Part shown: one piece after another, positions 24,529 through 34,300 of the stretch
How the letters are laid out: the number at the start of each line of letters is the position of its first letter
How positions within the stretch are numbered: the stretch's first letter is position 1
Assembly: GCF_001613065.1 (NCBI RefSeq)
Contig: NZ_BDBQ01000077.1
Span: 1-63,350, forward strand
DNA: 63,350 nt
Direction of reading: 5' to 3'
Origin: Nocardia miyunensis NBRC 108239
GTDB lineage: Bacteria; Actinomycetota; Actinomycetes; Mycobacteriales; Mycobacteriaceae
The notes under the pieces: generated by a model
Told to the model about the DNA's origin: nothing
The model's input: the letters and a program-made list of their open reading frames with translations, nothing else
The model's database searches: none
Position numbers and translations under genes: made by a program

Positions 24529-26901
24529 ATGCGAGTCGACGGGCGGGAGATACCGGTCTCCGGCAGCCTCCTGCAACCACACAACCGGCGCACCAGCGAC
24601 ATCCTGCGGGTGATCGCGTCCGCCGCGCTGGTGGCGCTGGTCATCGCCGGATCGCTGATCACCCGTCCGCGCTGGGAGGCTCTGGAACGCTCGGTCTCGG
24701 ACATCCTGGGCATCCTCACCCCGGAACAGTCCAATCTGGTGTACCTGCTGTACGGCATCGCCATCTTCGCCCTGCCGTTCGCGATCCTGGTGCGGCTGCT
24801 GTTCCGCTGGCAGTGGAAACTGCTCGGCGGTTATCTGACGGCCGGGCTGATCGCGGTGCTCGCGCTGTCGATCACCGACACCGGAATCTCCGCACCGCGC
24901 TGGCATCTGGCCGAACCGCAGCAGCTCAACACGTTCCTGTCGCAGTTCCTGGACGATCCGCGCTGGATCGCCATGCTGGCCGCGGTGCTCACGGTGGCCA
25001 GTCCGTGGCTGCCCGCGTCGTGGCGGCGCTGGTGGTGGGCCGCGCTGCTGGCCTTCGTGCCGCTGCATCTGTTCGTCAGCCTGACGGTGCCCTCGCGGGC
25101 GATGTTCGGCCTTGCGGTGGGTTGGTTCGTCGGCGCGGTGATCACGCTCGTGGTGGGCACGCCCGCGCTGGAGGTGCCGCTGGACGGTGCGGTGCGGGTG
25201 CTGGCCCGGCGCGGATACACCGTCACCGCGATCCGGGTGGTGCGCCCGGCCGGTCCGGGTCCGCTGCTGCTGTCCGCCGATACCGGGCCGAATCACCGGC
25301 TCACCATCGAAATGTACGGGCAGAATCAGCGCAGCCGCGGCATGCTGCGGCAGCTGCGGCGTTTCGTGGCCTTCCGCAGCAGTGAGCGCACGCCCGTCTT
25401 CGCGTCCATGCGCCGCAGTGTGGAACATCGCGCACTGCTGGGCATCGCGATCGGGGATCTGGGCCTGGCCAGCAACAAACCGCTCACCGTCGCGGCCCTC
25501 GAACGCGGCTGGACGTTGTACGCGCACACCGTTCCGCGCGGCGAGATCCTGTCCATCGCCGCGGGCGAGGAGGTGCACACTCAGGTGTGGCAGGCCCTGC
25601 AGAACATGCATCGCGCCCAGATCTCGCACGGTGATCTGCGGGCCGAGGAGATCCGCATCGCCGAGGGGCGGGTGCTGTTCGGCGGGTTCTCCGCTGCGGA
25701 ATTCGGTGCGTACGACACCCGTTTCCAGTCCGACGCGGCCCAGCTGCTGCTGACCACCGGATCGCTGTTCGGCGCGGAGTCGGCGGTGCGCACCGCGATC
25801 GAGGTACTGGGCAAGCAGGCGGTGATCGATGCCTCGCGGCGGCTGACCAAGGCGGCGATTCCCCGGCTGGTGCGGGCCTCGGTGCACGATGCGGGCGCGG
25901 TGATGAAGGACGTTCGCGAGCAGGTCCTGCATCAGACCGACGAGGACCGGATCGAGGCCGCGCACATCACCCGGTTCTCCCGCAATCAGTTCATCCAGCT
26001 GGTCCTGCTGATCGGCCTGGTGTACGTGGCCTACCCGTACATCAGCCAGGTGCCGACCTTCTTCACCGAACTGCGCACCGCCAACTGGTGGTGGGCGCTG
26101 CTGGGCCTGACCGTCTCGGCACTGACCTATGTGGGCGCGGCGATGGCGCTGTGGGGGTGCGCGGGCCAATCGGTGAATCAGCGCAATCTGCTGCTCATGC
26201 AGGTGGCGAACACCTTCGCCGCCACGACGACCCCGGCGGGCGTGGGTGGTCTCGCGCTGAGTGTGCGATTCCTGCAACGCAGCGGTCTGGGCGCGGTGAA
26301 GGCGACCGCGGCGGTCGCGTTGATGCAGGCGGTGCAGGTGATCACGCACGTGGTGCTGTTGATCGTTTTCAGTGTGGCGGCGGGGGTTTCGGCGAATCTG
26401 TCGCATTTCGTGCCGAGCGCGACGGTGCTGTACTTCGCCGCCGGCGCGCTGCTGGGCGCGCTGGGTGTGACCATGTTCGTGCCGAAGGTGCGGCGCTGGC
26501 TGCGCACCGAGGTGCGACCGCAGCTGGCCGAAGTGGTCAGCGAATTGCGCACGCTCGCACGCGAACCCAAACGGCTGGCGATGATCGTGCTGGGGTGCGC
26601 CTCGACCACCCTCGGCGCGGCGGGTGCGCTGTGGGCCGCGATCGAGGCGTTCGGCGGGCACACCACATTCGTGACCGTCACGGTGGTGACCATGATCGGC
26701 GGCACGCTGGCCTCGGCCGCGCCCACCCCGGGCGGTGTGGGCGCGGTGGAGGCCGCGCTGATCGGTGGTCTGGCCGCGTTCGGGGTGCCCGCGGCGATCG
26801 GGGTGCCCGCGGTTCTGCTCTATCGCGTGCTGACCTGCTGGCTGCCGGTGTTCTGCGGGTGGCCGATCATGCGCTGGCTCACCGACAAACAGATGATCTG
26901 A
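24529..26901 (+). CDS. YbhN/LPG-synthase-type flippase-like membrane protein with degenerate kinase domain
   Basis: 790 residues in three parts. Residues 20-210 hold about six membrane helices. Residues 220-470 resemble a RIO/APH-type kinase: HGDLRAEEI at residues 367-375 matches the HGDLxxxN catalytic loop but lacks the metal-binding Asn, so phosphotransfer is doubtful. Residues 500-790 form the lysylphosphatidylglycerol synthase transmembrane/UPF0104 (YbhN) module with TTTPAGVGGLALSVRFLQ and ASAAPTPGGVGAVEAALIGGL in outline. This architecture is known in mycobacterial relatives and suggests lipid or glycan precursor translocation with a regulatory pseudo-kinase. ATG at 24529 without a strong ribosome-binding site. 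Confidence 0.8.
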   Translation: MRVDGREIPVSGSLLQPHNRRTSDILRVIASAALVALVIAGSLITRPRWEALERSVSDILGILTPEQSNLVYLLYGIAIFALPFAILVRLLFRWQWKLLGGYLTAGLIAVLALSITDTGISAPRWHLAEPQQLNTFLSQFLDDPRWIAMLAAVLTVASPWLPASWRRWWWAALLAFVPLHLFVSLTVPSRAMFGLAVGWFVGAVITLVVGTPALEVPLDGAVRVLARRGYTVTAIRVVRPAGPGPLLLSADTGPNHRLTIEMYGQNQRSRGMLRQLRRFVAFRSSERTPVFASMRRSVEHRALLGIAIGDLGLASNKPLTVAALERGWTLYAHTVPRGEILSIAAGEEVHTQVWQALQNMHRAQISHGDLRAEEIRIAEGRVLFGGFSAAEFGAYDTRFQSDAAQLLLTTGSLFGAESAVRTAIEVLGKQAVIDASRRLTKAAIPRLVRASVHDAGAVMKDVREQVLHQTDEDRIEAAHITRFSRNQFIQLVLLIGLVYVAYPYISQVPTFFTELRTANWWWALLGLTVSALTYVGAAMALWGCAGQSVNQRNLLLMQVANTFAATTTPAGVGGLALSVRFLQRSGLGAVKATAAVALMQAVQVITHVVLLIVFSVAAGVSANLSHFVPSATVLYFAAGALLGALGVTMFVPKVRRWLRTEVRPQLAEVVSELRTLAREPKRLAMIVLGCASTTLGAAGALWAAIEAFGGHTTFVTVTVVTMIGGTLASAAPTPGGVGAVEAALIGGLAAFGVPAAIGVPAVLLYRVLTCWLPVFCGWPIMRWLTDKQMI

Positions 26902-26919
26902 ACTAGACCGCCGCCGAAC

Positions 26920-28491
26920 TCAGGCCGAATAGTCCTTGCGCAGTTCGACTTTCACGACCTTGCCGCTGGCGTTGCGGGGCAGCTCCGGGACGATCACCAG
27001 ATCCTTGGGATGCTTGTAGCGGGCCAGGTTCTCGTTCAGGAACGGGGTGAGTTCCTCGAGGGTCAGGGTGTCGTCCGGATTCAGCAGGGCGACAACGGCT
27101 ACCGGGACCTCGCCCCATTTCTCGTGCGGGCGGCCCACGACGGCGGCCTCGTGGATCTTCGGATGCGCGAACAGGACGTTCTCCACCTCGGCACAGTAGA
27201 TGTTCTCACCGCCGGAGATGATCATGTCCTTCTTACGGTCCACCACGTAGACGAAGCCCTCCTCGTCCCGGCGGACCAGATCGCCCGAGTGGAACCAGCC
27301 GCCCGCGAACGCCTCCGCGGTGGCCTCGGGCTTGTTCCAGTAGCCCTGCATGAGATTCGGTCCGCGATAGACGATCTCGCCGATCTCGCCCGGCGCGACG
27401 TCGTTCATCTCGTCGTCGACCACGCGGGCCTGGATGGTGGGGATCGGCAGACCGACCGAGCCCAGCTTGCGGATCGCGTCGTCACCCTCGAGCACACAGG
27501 TGATGGGCGACATCTCGGTCTGCCCGAACACCGCGACGTTGCGCGCGTTCGGGAAGCAGTCGTCCATCGCGCGCAGCACGGTGTCCGAGGCGGGCGCGGC
27601 ACCCCAGCACAGCATGCGCAGCGCCAGCTCACGAGTCTTGACCGTCGGTTCCTCGCAGATCATCTGCCACTGCACCGGGACGCAGAACGCGGCGGTGGCC
27701 CGCTCCTTCTCGACCGCGTCCAGCCATTCGGTGGCGTTGAACGCGCCGAGCGGATGCAGCACGGTGGTGCCGCCGAGCATGAAATACGGTGTGAGACTGC
27801 CGAGTCCGGCGATGTGGAACAGCGGGGAGGTGCAGAAGCCGATCGACCCGGCATCCAATTCCATCGCGCGGATACAGGTCAGGGCCTGAGCGTTCATGTT
27901 CTGGTAGGACAGCACCGCGCCCTTGGGGCTGCCGGTGGTGCCCGAGGTGTACATGATCAGGGCCGGGGTGTCCTCCGGAATGTCCAGCGGCACATGCGGT
28001 TCGCCCTGCTCGGCGAGCAACTCCTCGTAACCGAGCACGCCCTCACCGCTGCTCCCGCCGATGACGACGCAGGTCTCGAGCGCGGGAGCCTGACCCATCA
28101 CGCCGGTCGCGAGCGGGGCGAGCAACGTGTCGGTGACGATGGCCTTGGCTCCGGAATCGGCCACGATGTAGGCGACCTCGGGCGGGGTCAGGCGGAAGTT
28201 CACCGGCACCGCGATCGCGCCGAGCGCGTTGATGCCGAAGACGGCCTCGATGTATTCGGTGTAGTTCAGCGCGAGCAGCAGCACACGATCGCCGAACCCG
28301 ACCCCTCGCCGAGACAGCGCGTCGGCGAATCGCAGCGACCGCTCGTGAAACTGCCGCCACGTGGTGTCCTGCCCTTCGAACCGGAACGCGACCTGATCGG
28401 GGCGCATCGCGGCATGCGCGGCGACCTGGTTGTTCCAGTGGTTGCGGCGCGATCGGATCGGCTCGGCGAGCGACTGGGCACCGGTGGTCAT
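26920..28491 (-). CDS. Long-chain fatty-acid/acyl-CoA synthetase
   Basis: Adenylate-forming enzyme of 523 residues that activates a carboxylic acid to its CoA thioester. The P-loop motif is MYTSGTTGSPKGAVLSY, later motifs are GWFHSGDLVRRDEEGF and DRKKDMIISGGENIY, and the C-terminal catalytic Lys lies in NASGKVVK. ATG at 28491 after AAGGGAG is chosen; an in-frame upstream ATG (28596) adds unlike sequence. It belongs to the FadD branch. It ends 18 bp from the convergent flippase-like gene. Chain-length preference cannot be read. Confidence 0.85.
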   Translation of the reverse strand: MTTGAQSLAEPIRSRRNHWNNQVAAHAAMRPDQVAFRFEGQDTTWRQFHERSLRFADALSRRGVGFGDRVLLLALNYTEYIEAVFGINALGAIAVPVNFRLTPPEVAYIVADSGAKAIVTDTLLAPLATGVMGQAPALETCVVIGGSSGEGVLGYEELLAEQGEPHVPLDIPEDTPALIMYTSGTTGSPKGAVLSYQNMNAQALTCIRAMELDAGSIGFCTSPLFHIAGLGSLTPYFMLGGTTVLHPLGAFNATEWLDAVEKERATAAFCVPVQWQMICEEPTVKTRELALRMLCWGAAPASDTVLRAMDDCFPNARNVAVFGQTEMSPITCVLEGDDAIRKLGSVGLPIPTIQARVVDDEMNDVAPGEIGEIVYRGPNLMQGYWNKPEATAEAFAGGWFHSGDLVRRDEEGFVYVVDRKKDMIISGGENIYCAEVENVLFAHPKIHEAAVVGRPHEKWGEVPVAVVALLNPDDTLTLEELTPFLNENLARYKHPKDLVIVPELPRNASGKVVKVELRKDYSA

Positions 28492-28894
28492 GCACGAACT
28501 CCCTTCGGAACCGCCGCACGCTCGCGCACCGGCTGCCCCGATGGCGTCCACGGCTGAACAATTGCGAGAATACCAGCTAACTTTTTGTCGTGACAAGGAT
28601 TACAGAGAGACTTCGACGCAATCCTTCTCATCAGATGAAATACCAGCTCAGATTGATGTTTTTCAGCCATAAAACAACGATCGGACACGACGTCGGTACG
28701 AAGAGTTCCAGACAACCATGCAAACATCGGCTTACATCAAGGGTTGTCCCGCCCCGCCCGGACATGCCACTATCGACGACATTCGGGCCGAGAGCCGCAC
28801 ACGGCGCGAGCACCAGATCCGACGGCGGCGATGCCCGTGATTCCCGCGGCATTCCGGGGACCGCCGCCGGTCACACTCGAGCAGGAGGACACCG
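28492..28894. other. Divergent promoter region, AT-rich in the middle
   Basis: 403 bp between the divergent acyl-CoA synthetase and nitronate monooxygenase genes. The segment 28560-28690 is markedly AT-rich (TAACTTTTTGTCGTGACAAG; GATGTTTTTCAGCC), consistent with two promoters and possibly a regulator site; TTGTCGTGACAA at about 28583-28594 is a near-perfect palindrome. No gene recognised. Confidence 0.45.
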
Positions 28895-29866
28895 ATGTTG
28901 CGCACCAGGTTCACCGAGCGATTCGGCGTGGAACATCCGATCGTGCAGGGCGGGATGATGTGGGTCGGCCGGGCCGAACTCGTCGCCGCGGTGGCCAACG
29001 CCGGTGGCCTCGGCTTCATCACCGCACTCACCCAGCCCACCCCGGACGACCTGCGCCGCGAGATCGCGCGCACCCGCGAGCTGACCGACAAGCCGTTCGG
29101 CGTGAACGTCACCATCCTGCCCTCGATCAATCCGCCGCCGTACCAGGAGTACGTCCGGGCGATCATCGAATCCGGCGTGCAGATCGTGGAGACCGCGGGC
29201 AGCAATCCCGAGCCGTTCCTGCCCTACTACAAGGACGCCGGGATCAAGGTGCTGCACAAGTGCACCAGCGTGCGGCACGCGCTCAAGGCGGAGCGGATCG
29301 GCGTCGACGGTGTCTCCATCGACGGTTTCGAATGCGCTGGGCATCCGGGTGAGGACGATGTGCCGGGCCTGGTCCTGATCCCCGCCGCCGCCAAGGCCCT
29401 GGAGATCCCGATCATCGCCTCCGGCGGTATCGCCGACGCCCGCGGCCTGGTCGCCGCGCTGGCCCTGGGCGCCGACGGGGTGAACATGGGCACCCGCTTC
29501 CTGTGCACTCGGGAGTCGCCAGTCCACAACGCGGTCAAGGAGCAGATCGTCGCGCACAGCGAGCGCAGCACCCAGCTCATCTTCCGCACCATGAACAACA
29601 CCGCCCGCGTCGCGGACAACGAGATCAGCCGCAAGGTCGTGGAGATCGAGAAGGCTGGCGGCGTATTCGAGGACGTGCGCGATCTGGTCGCCGGTGCGCG
29701 CGGACGGCGCGTGTTCGAGGACGGCGACCTCGACGCGGGCATCTGGTCGGCCGGACAGGCCCAGGGCCTCATCGACGACATCCCCACCTGCGAGGAGCTC
29801 ATCGCCCGCATGGTGGCCGAAGCGGAGGGCCTGATCAACGATCGACTGGCGTCGTTCGTGCGCTGA
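28895..29866 (+). CDS. Nitronate monooxygenase (2-nitropropane dioxygenase family)
   Basis: FMN-dependent TIM-barrel enzyme, 323 residues, oxidising alkyl nitronates or, in related branches, reducing enoyl thioesters. HPIVQGGMMWVG at the N-terminus, GLGFITAL, GFECAGHPGED (with the active-site His) and IASGGIADARGL are the family landmarks. ATG at 28895 with GAGCAGGAGGAC just upstream. It is divergent from an acyl-CoA synthetase and is followed by a bidirectional terminator. It closely resembles the actinobacterial class I enzymes. Confidence 0.85.
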   Translation: MLRTRFTERFGVEHPIVQGGMMWVGRAELVAAVANAGGLGFITALTQPTPDDLRREIARTRELTDKPFGVNVTILPSINPPPYQEYVRAIIESGVQIVETAGSNPEPFLPYYKDAGIKVLHKCTSVRHALKAERIGVDGVSIDGFECAGHPGEDDVPGLVLIPAAAKALEIPIIASGGIADARGLVAALALGADGVNMGTRFLCTRESPVHNAVKEQIVAHSERSTQLIFRTMNNTARVADNEISRKVVEIEKAGGVFEDVRDLVAGARGRRVFEDGDLDAGIWSAGQAQGLIDDIPTCEELIARMVAEAEGLINDRLASFVR

Positions 29867-29877
29867 GTCCGTCCGCG

Positions 29878-29916
29878 GTGCGGCCGGCCGGGGGGTAGGT
29901 CCCCGGCCGGCCGCAC
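29878..29916. terminator. Bidirectional terminator, nitronate monooxygenase / MBL hydrolase
   Basis: Perfect 16-bp stem GTGCGGCCGGCCGGGG (29878-29893) with 29901-29916, 7-nt loop. It lies 11 bp after the nitronate monooxygenase stop and 28 bp before the end of the convergent MBL gene. Confidence 0.75.
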
Positions 29917-29944
29917 CCATGCTCGATGCGAATACGCCTCTCGC

Positions 29945-30958
29945 TCAGGCCCGTTCGGCGACCGCGTTGAAGTCGTGGCTGGCGATGATCTCGATACCCC
30001 GCGGCAGGGCGTGCAGGCGCTGCACGGTCTCGAAGGCGCGATCGCGGTCGGCATCGACGAGTTGCCCGGGCATGGGCGCCTTCTCGCGGATCAGCTTGAT
30101 CTGCAAGGTATTCCACACCGCGTCACCGGCCAGCAGCACGTGCGTGCCGTCGTTCACGGCCAGCAGCGCGCCGATGCTGCCGGGCGTGTGACCGGCCAGA
30201 TCCAGCAGCACCACCGAACCGTCGCCGAACAGATCGTGACTGGCCGGGAAGGTCAGCACCGGCGGGCCCTCGAGGTGCAGGGGCTGTACCGCGCGGTCGC
30301 GCAGGGGTGCGCGCACCACACCGTACGGCGCGGTGTCTCCGGTCATCGCCCACTCGTATTCCACTGCGGGAACGCGCAATTCGACCGATTCGGGAAGTTC
30401 GAGCAAACCGGACACGTGATCCCAGTGCAGATGGGTCGCGATGGTGAAATCGATGTCCGAAACGGACAGATTCTGCCCCGCCAGCGCGTCCTCGAGACCG
30501 AGCACAGGTTTACCCGGGGCGACGAACATGCCCAGCGGAAAGGGCAACCCGGGCAGCACCCGCTTGTGCACGCCCGCGCACATCGCCGGATCGATCACGA
30601 AGCGGGCGCGGGGATGCTCCACCAGGAACGCACCCATCCCCATGGCCAGCGTGCCCAGGCTTCGCACACCCTCGGCGACCAGGGCGGCCGGCGCGGACGT
30701 TCGGGCCTGGAGCAACGCGGTGAAGCGAACCGTGTTGCGGGGGTGCGGAACTCGGGCGCATTCGAGTCCGGCCAGGAAATCCGGATCGGGACGCCGGGGA
30801 TGCAGCAGACGACGCGGAGTCGCCACGAGGGCGGCGCAGCAGTGCGCGAGGGTGCCCAACGTACCGGGTCTGCCATCGGAGAAATCGGTCACATCACCAC
30901 CTTTGCCGAACTCGCCCCATCCGGTGAAAACCGGCTCGGAGCTCGTGTGCTGAGTCAC
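29945..30958 (-). CDS. Metallo-beta-lactamase-fold hydrolase
   Basis: 337 residues. Zinc ligands are visible in THLHWDHVSG, LAGHTPGS, LLAGDAVWN and the late SHDF: the canonical HxHxDH fold. A 110-residue N-terminal extension precedes the fold. There is no signal peptide. It is divergent from the ACP-PKS-FAAL operon across a 122-bp spacer, so it may act as a thioester or lactone hydrolase for that pathway, but this is inference from position. ATG at 30958; a later GTG is possible. Confidence 0.75.
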   Translation of the reverse strand: MTQHTSSEPVFTGWGEFGKGGDVTDFSDGRPGTLGTLAHCCAALVATPRRLLHPRRPDPDFLAGLECARVPHPRNTVRFTALLQARTSAPAALVAEGVRSLGTLAMGMGAFLVEHPRARFVIDPAMCAGVHKRVLPGLPFPLGMFVAPGKPVLGLEDALAGQNLSVSDIDFTIATHLHWDHVSGLLELPESVELRVPAVEYEWAMTGDTAPYGVVRAPLRDRAVQPLHLEGPPVLTFPASHDLFGDGSVVLLDLAGHTPGSIGALLAVNDGTHVLLAGDAVWNTLQIKLIREKAPMPGQLVDADRDRAFETVQRLHALPRGIEIIASHDFNAVAERA

Positions 30959-31080
30959 AGCGACACCGTAGCGATCCGGATGCGCAGAGCAAAGCCCTTC
31001 TCCGCGCGCCGACTTCTCGGCATAATCGCAGGGGGTACCTGACGGCCGGCGGACACCGCCGAATGCGGGGAGGAGTAGCC

Positions 31081-31350
31081 GTGAGGCAGCGTTCTTCGGT
31101 CGAAGGCCGGTCCACCGGACACCGGTCGGACCTGACCTCCGCGGCGGTGACGGCCATCGCGGAACTGCTCGGCGTCCCCGCGGACACCGTGTCCGTCAGC
31201 ACACCGTTCAGCGATCTAGGCCTGCCATCGGTGCAGCTCGCGCGGCTCACGGCCGTACTCGAGGATGCGCTGGGCGTCCCGGTTTCGCTCACCGACCTGT
31301 TCGACCATCCCGATATCGACCGGCTCGTCGAACATCTAGCGACCCGATGA
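31081..31350 (+). CDS. Free-standing acyl carrier protein
   Basis: 89-residue phosphopantetheine-binding protein. The attachment serine is Ser50 in DLGLPSVQLARL, where the usual Asp before Ser is replaced by Pro; the rest (LTDLFDHPDIDRLVEHL) is a standard helix IV region. GTG at 31081 has a perfect GGGGAGGAG ribosome-binding site, better than the ATG at 31063. The stop overlaps the PKS start by 4 bp (ATGA), so it is translationally coupled. It likely carries the starter acyl chain loaded by the downstream FAAL. Confidence 0.8.
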   Translation: MRQRSSVEGRSTGHRSDLTSAAVTAIAELLGVPADTVSVSTPFSDLGLPSVQLARLTAVLEDALGVPVSLTDLFDHPDIDRLVEHLATR

Positions 31351-34300
31351 CAGCCGGCTCCGGCGGCACCCCACAACCCGCCCCCGATCCGGGACAGCGG
31401 GACTCGACGACCACGACGGAATCCGACGCCGCCTCCGTCCCCCCGGTCGCGATCATCGGCATCGGCGCTCGCGTGCCCGGCGCGCACGGCGTCGGCGAGT
31501 TCTGGCGCCTGCTGCGCGAGGGCCGGGACGGGACCGGCGCACCACCGCGCGAACGCGCCGGGGCCAGGCGCGGCGGCTATCTGCACGGGCTGGACGCCTT
31601 CGACAACGACTGGTTCACGATCTCCGAACGTGAAGCGGCCGTGATGGATCCGCAGCAGCGGCTCGGTCTGGAGGTCTCGATCGAGGCGCTCGACGACGCG
31701 GGCGTCGGGTATCGGGTACGCGGGTCACACACCGCGGTGCTGTTCGGTGCGTGCGGGTACGACCACGGCACGGTCGTACTCGGCCGCGGCGGGCAGGACG
31801 CACCGTACGCCGTCACCGGATCCGCGCTGAGCATCGTCGCCAACCGGCTGTCCTACGCCCTGGACCTGCACGGGCCGAGTCTGGTGCTGGACAGCGCGTG
31901 TTCGTCCTCGCTGGCGGCCGTGGACATGGCGACGCGGCTGCTCGCCGATCACACCGTCGAGCTGGCGATCGTCGGCGGAGTGAATCTTCCACTGCTGCAA
32001 CACACCTCGGACTACCTGGATCAGGCCGGGTTCCTCGCGCCGGACGGGCGATGCAAGCCATTCGACGCCGCCGCGGACGGCTACACCCGCAGCGACGGGT
32101 GCACGGTGCTGATCCTGCAGCGCACCGCCGACGCCCGGCGCGAGGGCAATCGGGTGTATGCCGAAATCATCGGAGCCGCAGTCGGTTCCGATGGCCGATC
32201 GAATGGCCTGTACGCGCCGAACGGGCTCGCACAGCAGCAGGTGATCCGCCGCGCGTGGACACGTGCCGGTGTCACACCCGCACTCGCCGGATACGTCGAA
32301 TGTCACGGCACCGGAACACCGTTGGGCGATGCGGTGGAGGTCGGCGCGCTGGCCTCGGCACTGTCCGAGGGTGAACGGACCCGGCGGGTGTGGATCGGGT
32401 CGGTGAAATCGAATTTGGGTCATCTCGAGGCCGCCGCCGGAGTCACCGGAGTCGCCAAGGCGGCGTTGTGCATCGCGCACGCCACGATCGTCCCGAACGT
32501 GCACTTCCACACCGAGAATCCACTGCTGAATCTCGCCGCGCGCGGGCTGGCCGTGCCGACCGAGCCGATCGGGTGGGCGGCGGAATCGGCCTCGGGCCGG
32601 TACGCCGGGGTCAGCTCCTTCGGCTTCGGCGGAACCAATGCGCACGTGGTGTTGCGCGGGGTGGACCACGTTGCGCCGCAGCGGGAGAGCGATCCGCCCG
32701 TACTGCTGACGATCACCGGACGGGATGCGGACGATCTCCGGGAACAGGCCGTACGCGGGGCCGAGGCACTCAGCCGGAATATCGGATCGCTCGCCGAATT
32801 CGCCTCTGCCACAACGAGAGCGATACCCGAGCAGGTGCGCGCCGCAGTGGTTGCCCGCGACCGGGCCGAGGCCGTCGCCCGCTTGCTGGCCCTGGCCGAG
32901 GCCGTCGATGCCTCCCGGACGCATACCGCGACAAGCGAGACCACCACCCCGGCGGGTTCCGCGACGACGCCCGCGACAGCCACGCAGACTACGAACGACG
33001 CCACCACAGAACCGATCTCGGGGGCGGGCCCCGAGACGGCACCCGCGACAGTCACCGGGGTTACGACCGCGACAGCCGCCGAACCCACGTCAGGGGCAGG
33101 TTCCAACACACCCGGCAAGCCTACGGGGGCTGCGGAAACCGAACCCACATCGAGGGCGGATTCCGAGGCGACATCCTCGACAGTCCCCCCGGCCACGAGA
33201 GCTACTACAGCAGAACCAACCTCCGGGATCGGTTCCGAGACGACGACGCCCGCGACAGTCAGCGGGGCCACGAGCGCGGCAGCCGCCCAACCGGCGTCGC
33301 GGGCGGGTTCCGAGACGGCACCGGCGGCGGCCACTGACGCGACACTCGCCACGGAACTCGCGACAACGCCCACGGGAGTTGTCGAGCCAGCGGCCAGAAC
33401 GGCCACTGGGACAACGTCGTTCGGGAATTCCACGCTGACGGCCGCCGGGCCGACGCGCAAAGCGGCGACCGCGAAAACGTCGACCGCGGGCTCGAAGACA
33501 CCGCGAACCAGAGCCACCGAGACGCCGAGCGCGGCGGAGGACGAAGGCGCGCGGGCTGTGGGCTCCAAGAGACGGACCCGGCCGACACGCGCCGCGGCCA
33601 CCGAGACCACGTTCGCGGAGGACTCCGTGTCCGCACGGGCCACCGTTACGGCACGTGCGGCGAGTACGGAGGCGGTCCCTGAAGCCGCCCACGCGATGGC
33701 GACGCATCCCGATTCGCTGGTTCGGAATGCATTGGGGCACAACAATGCAGCGCGAGTACACGGGCCGTCCGGGCGGCGGCTGCGCGGCCGGATCCTGCTG
33801 GTGTTCTCGGGGCAGGGTGGGCAGCATCAGCGGATGGGCCGGGGGCTGGCGGCCCGGTATCCGGTGTTCGCGCGGACGCTCGCCGAGGCCACCGATGCGG
33901 TGACGGCCGCCGGAGGGCCTCGGGTGTGGACGCCCCGGCACGGTTTCGCGAACAGCCTCGAGACGACCGATATGGTGCAGCCCGCGCTGTTCGTATTCCA
34001 GATCGCGCTGGCGGAACTGCTGGCGCACTGGGGTATTCGGGCCGACGCGGTGATCGGGCACAGCCTCGGCGAGATCGCGGCGGCCGTCGTCAGCGGCGCG
34101 CTCTCGCTCGGCGACGGTGCGCGGATAGCGGTGGTGCGCAGTGCGATTCTCGCGCATCTGGACGGTCGCGGTGCGATGGCGATGCTCGAGGCGACGCCCG
34201 AGGAGGCCGCGCGGTTGGTGGAACCGGTTCGCGCGCATGTCGCGGTGGCCGCGGTGAACGGGCCTCGGTCCGTGGTGGTTTCCGGGACGCCGCGCTATGT

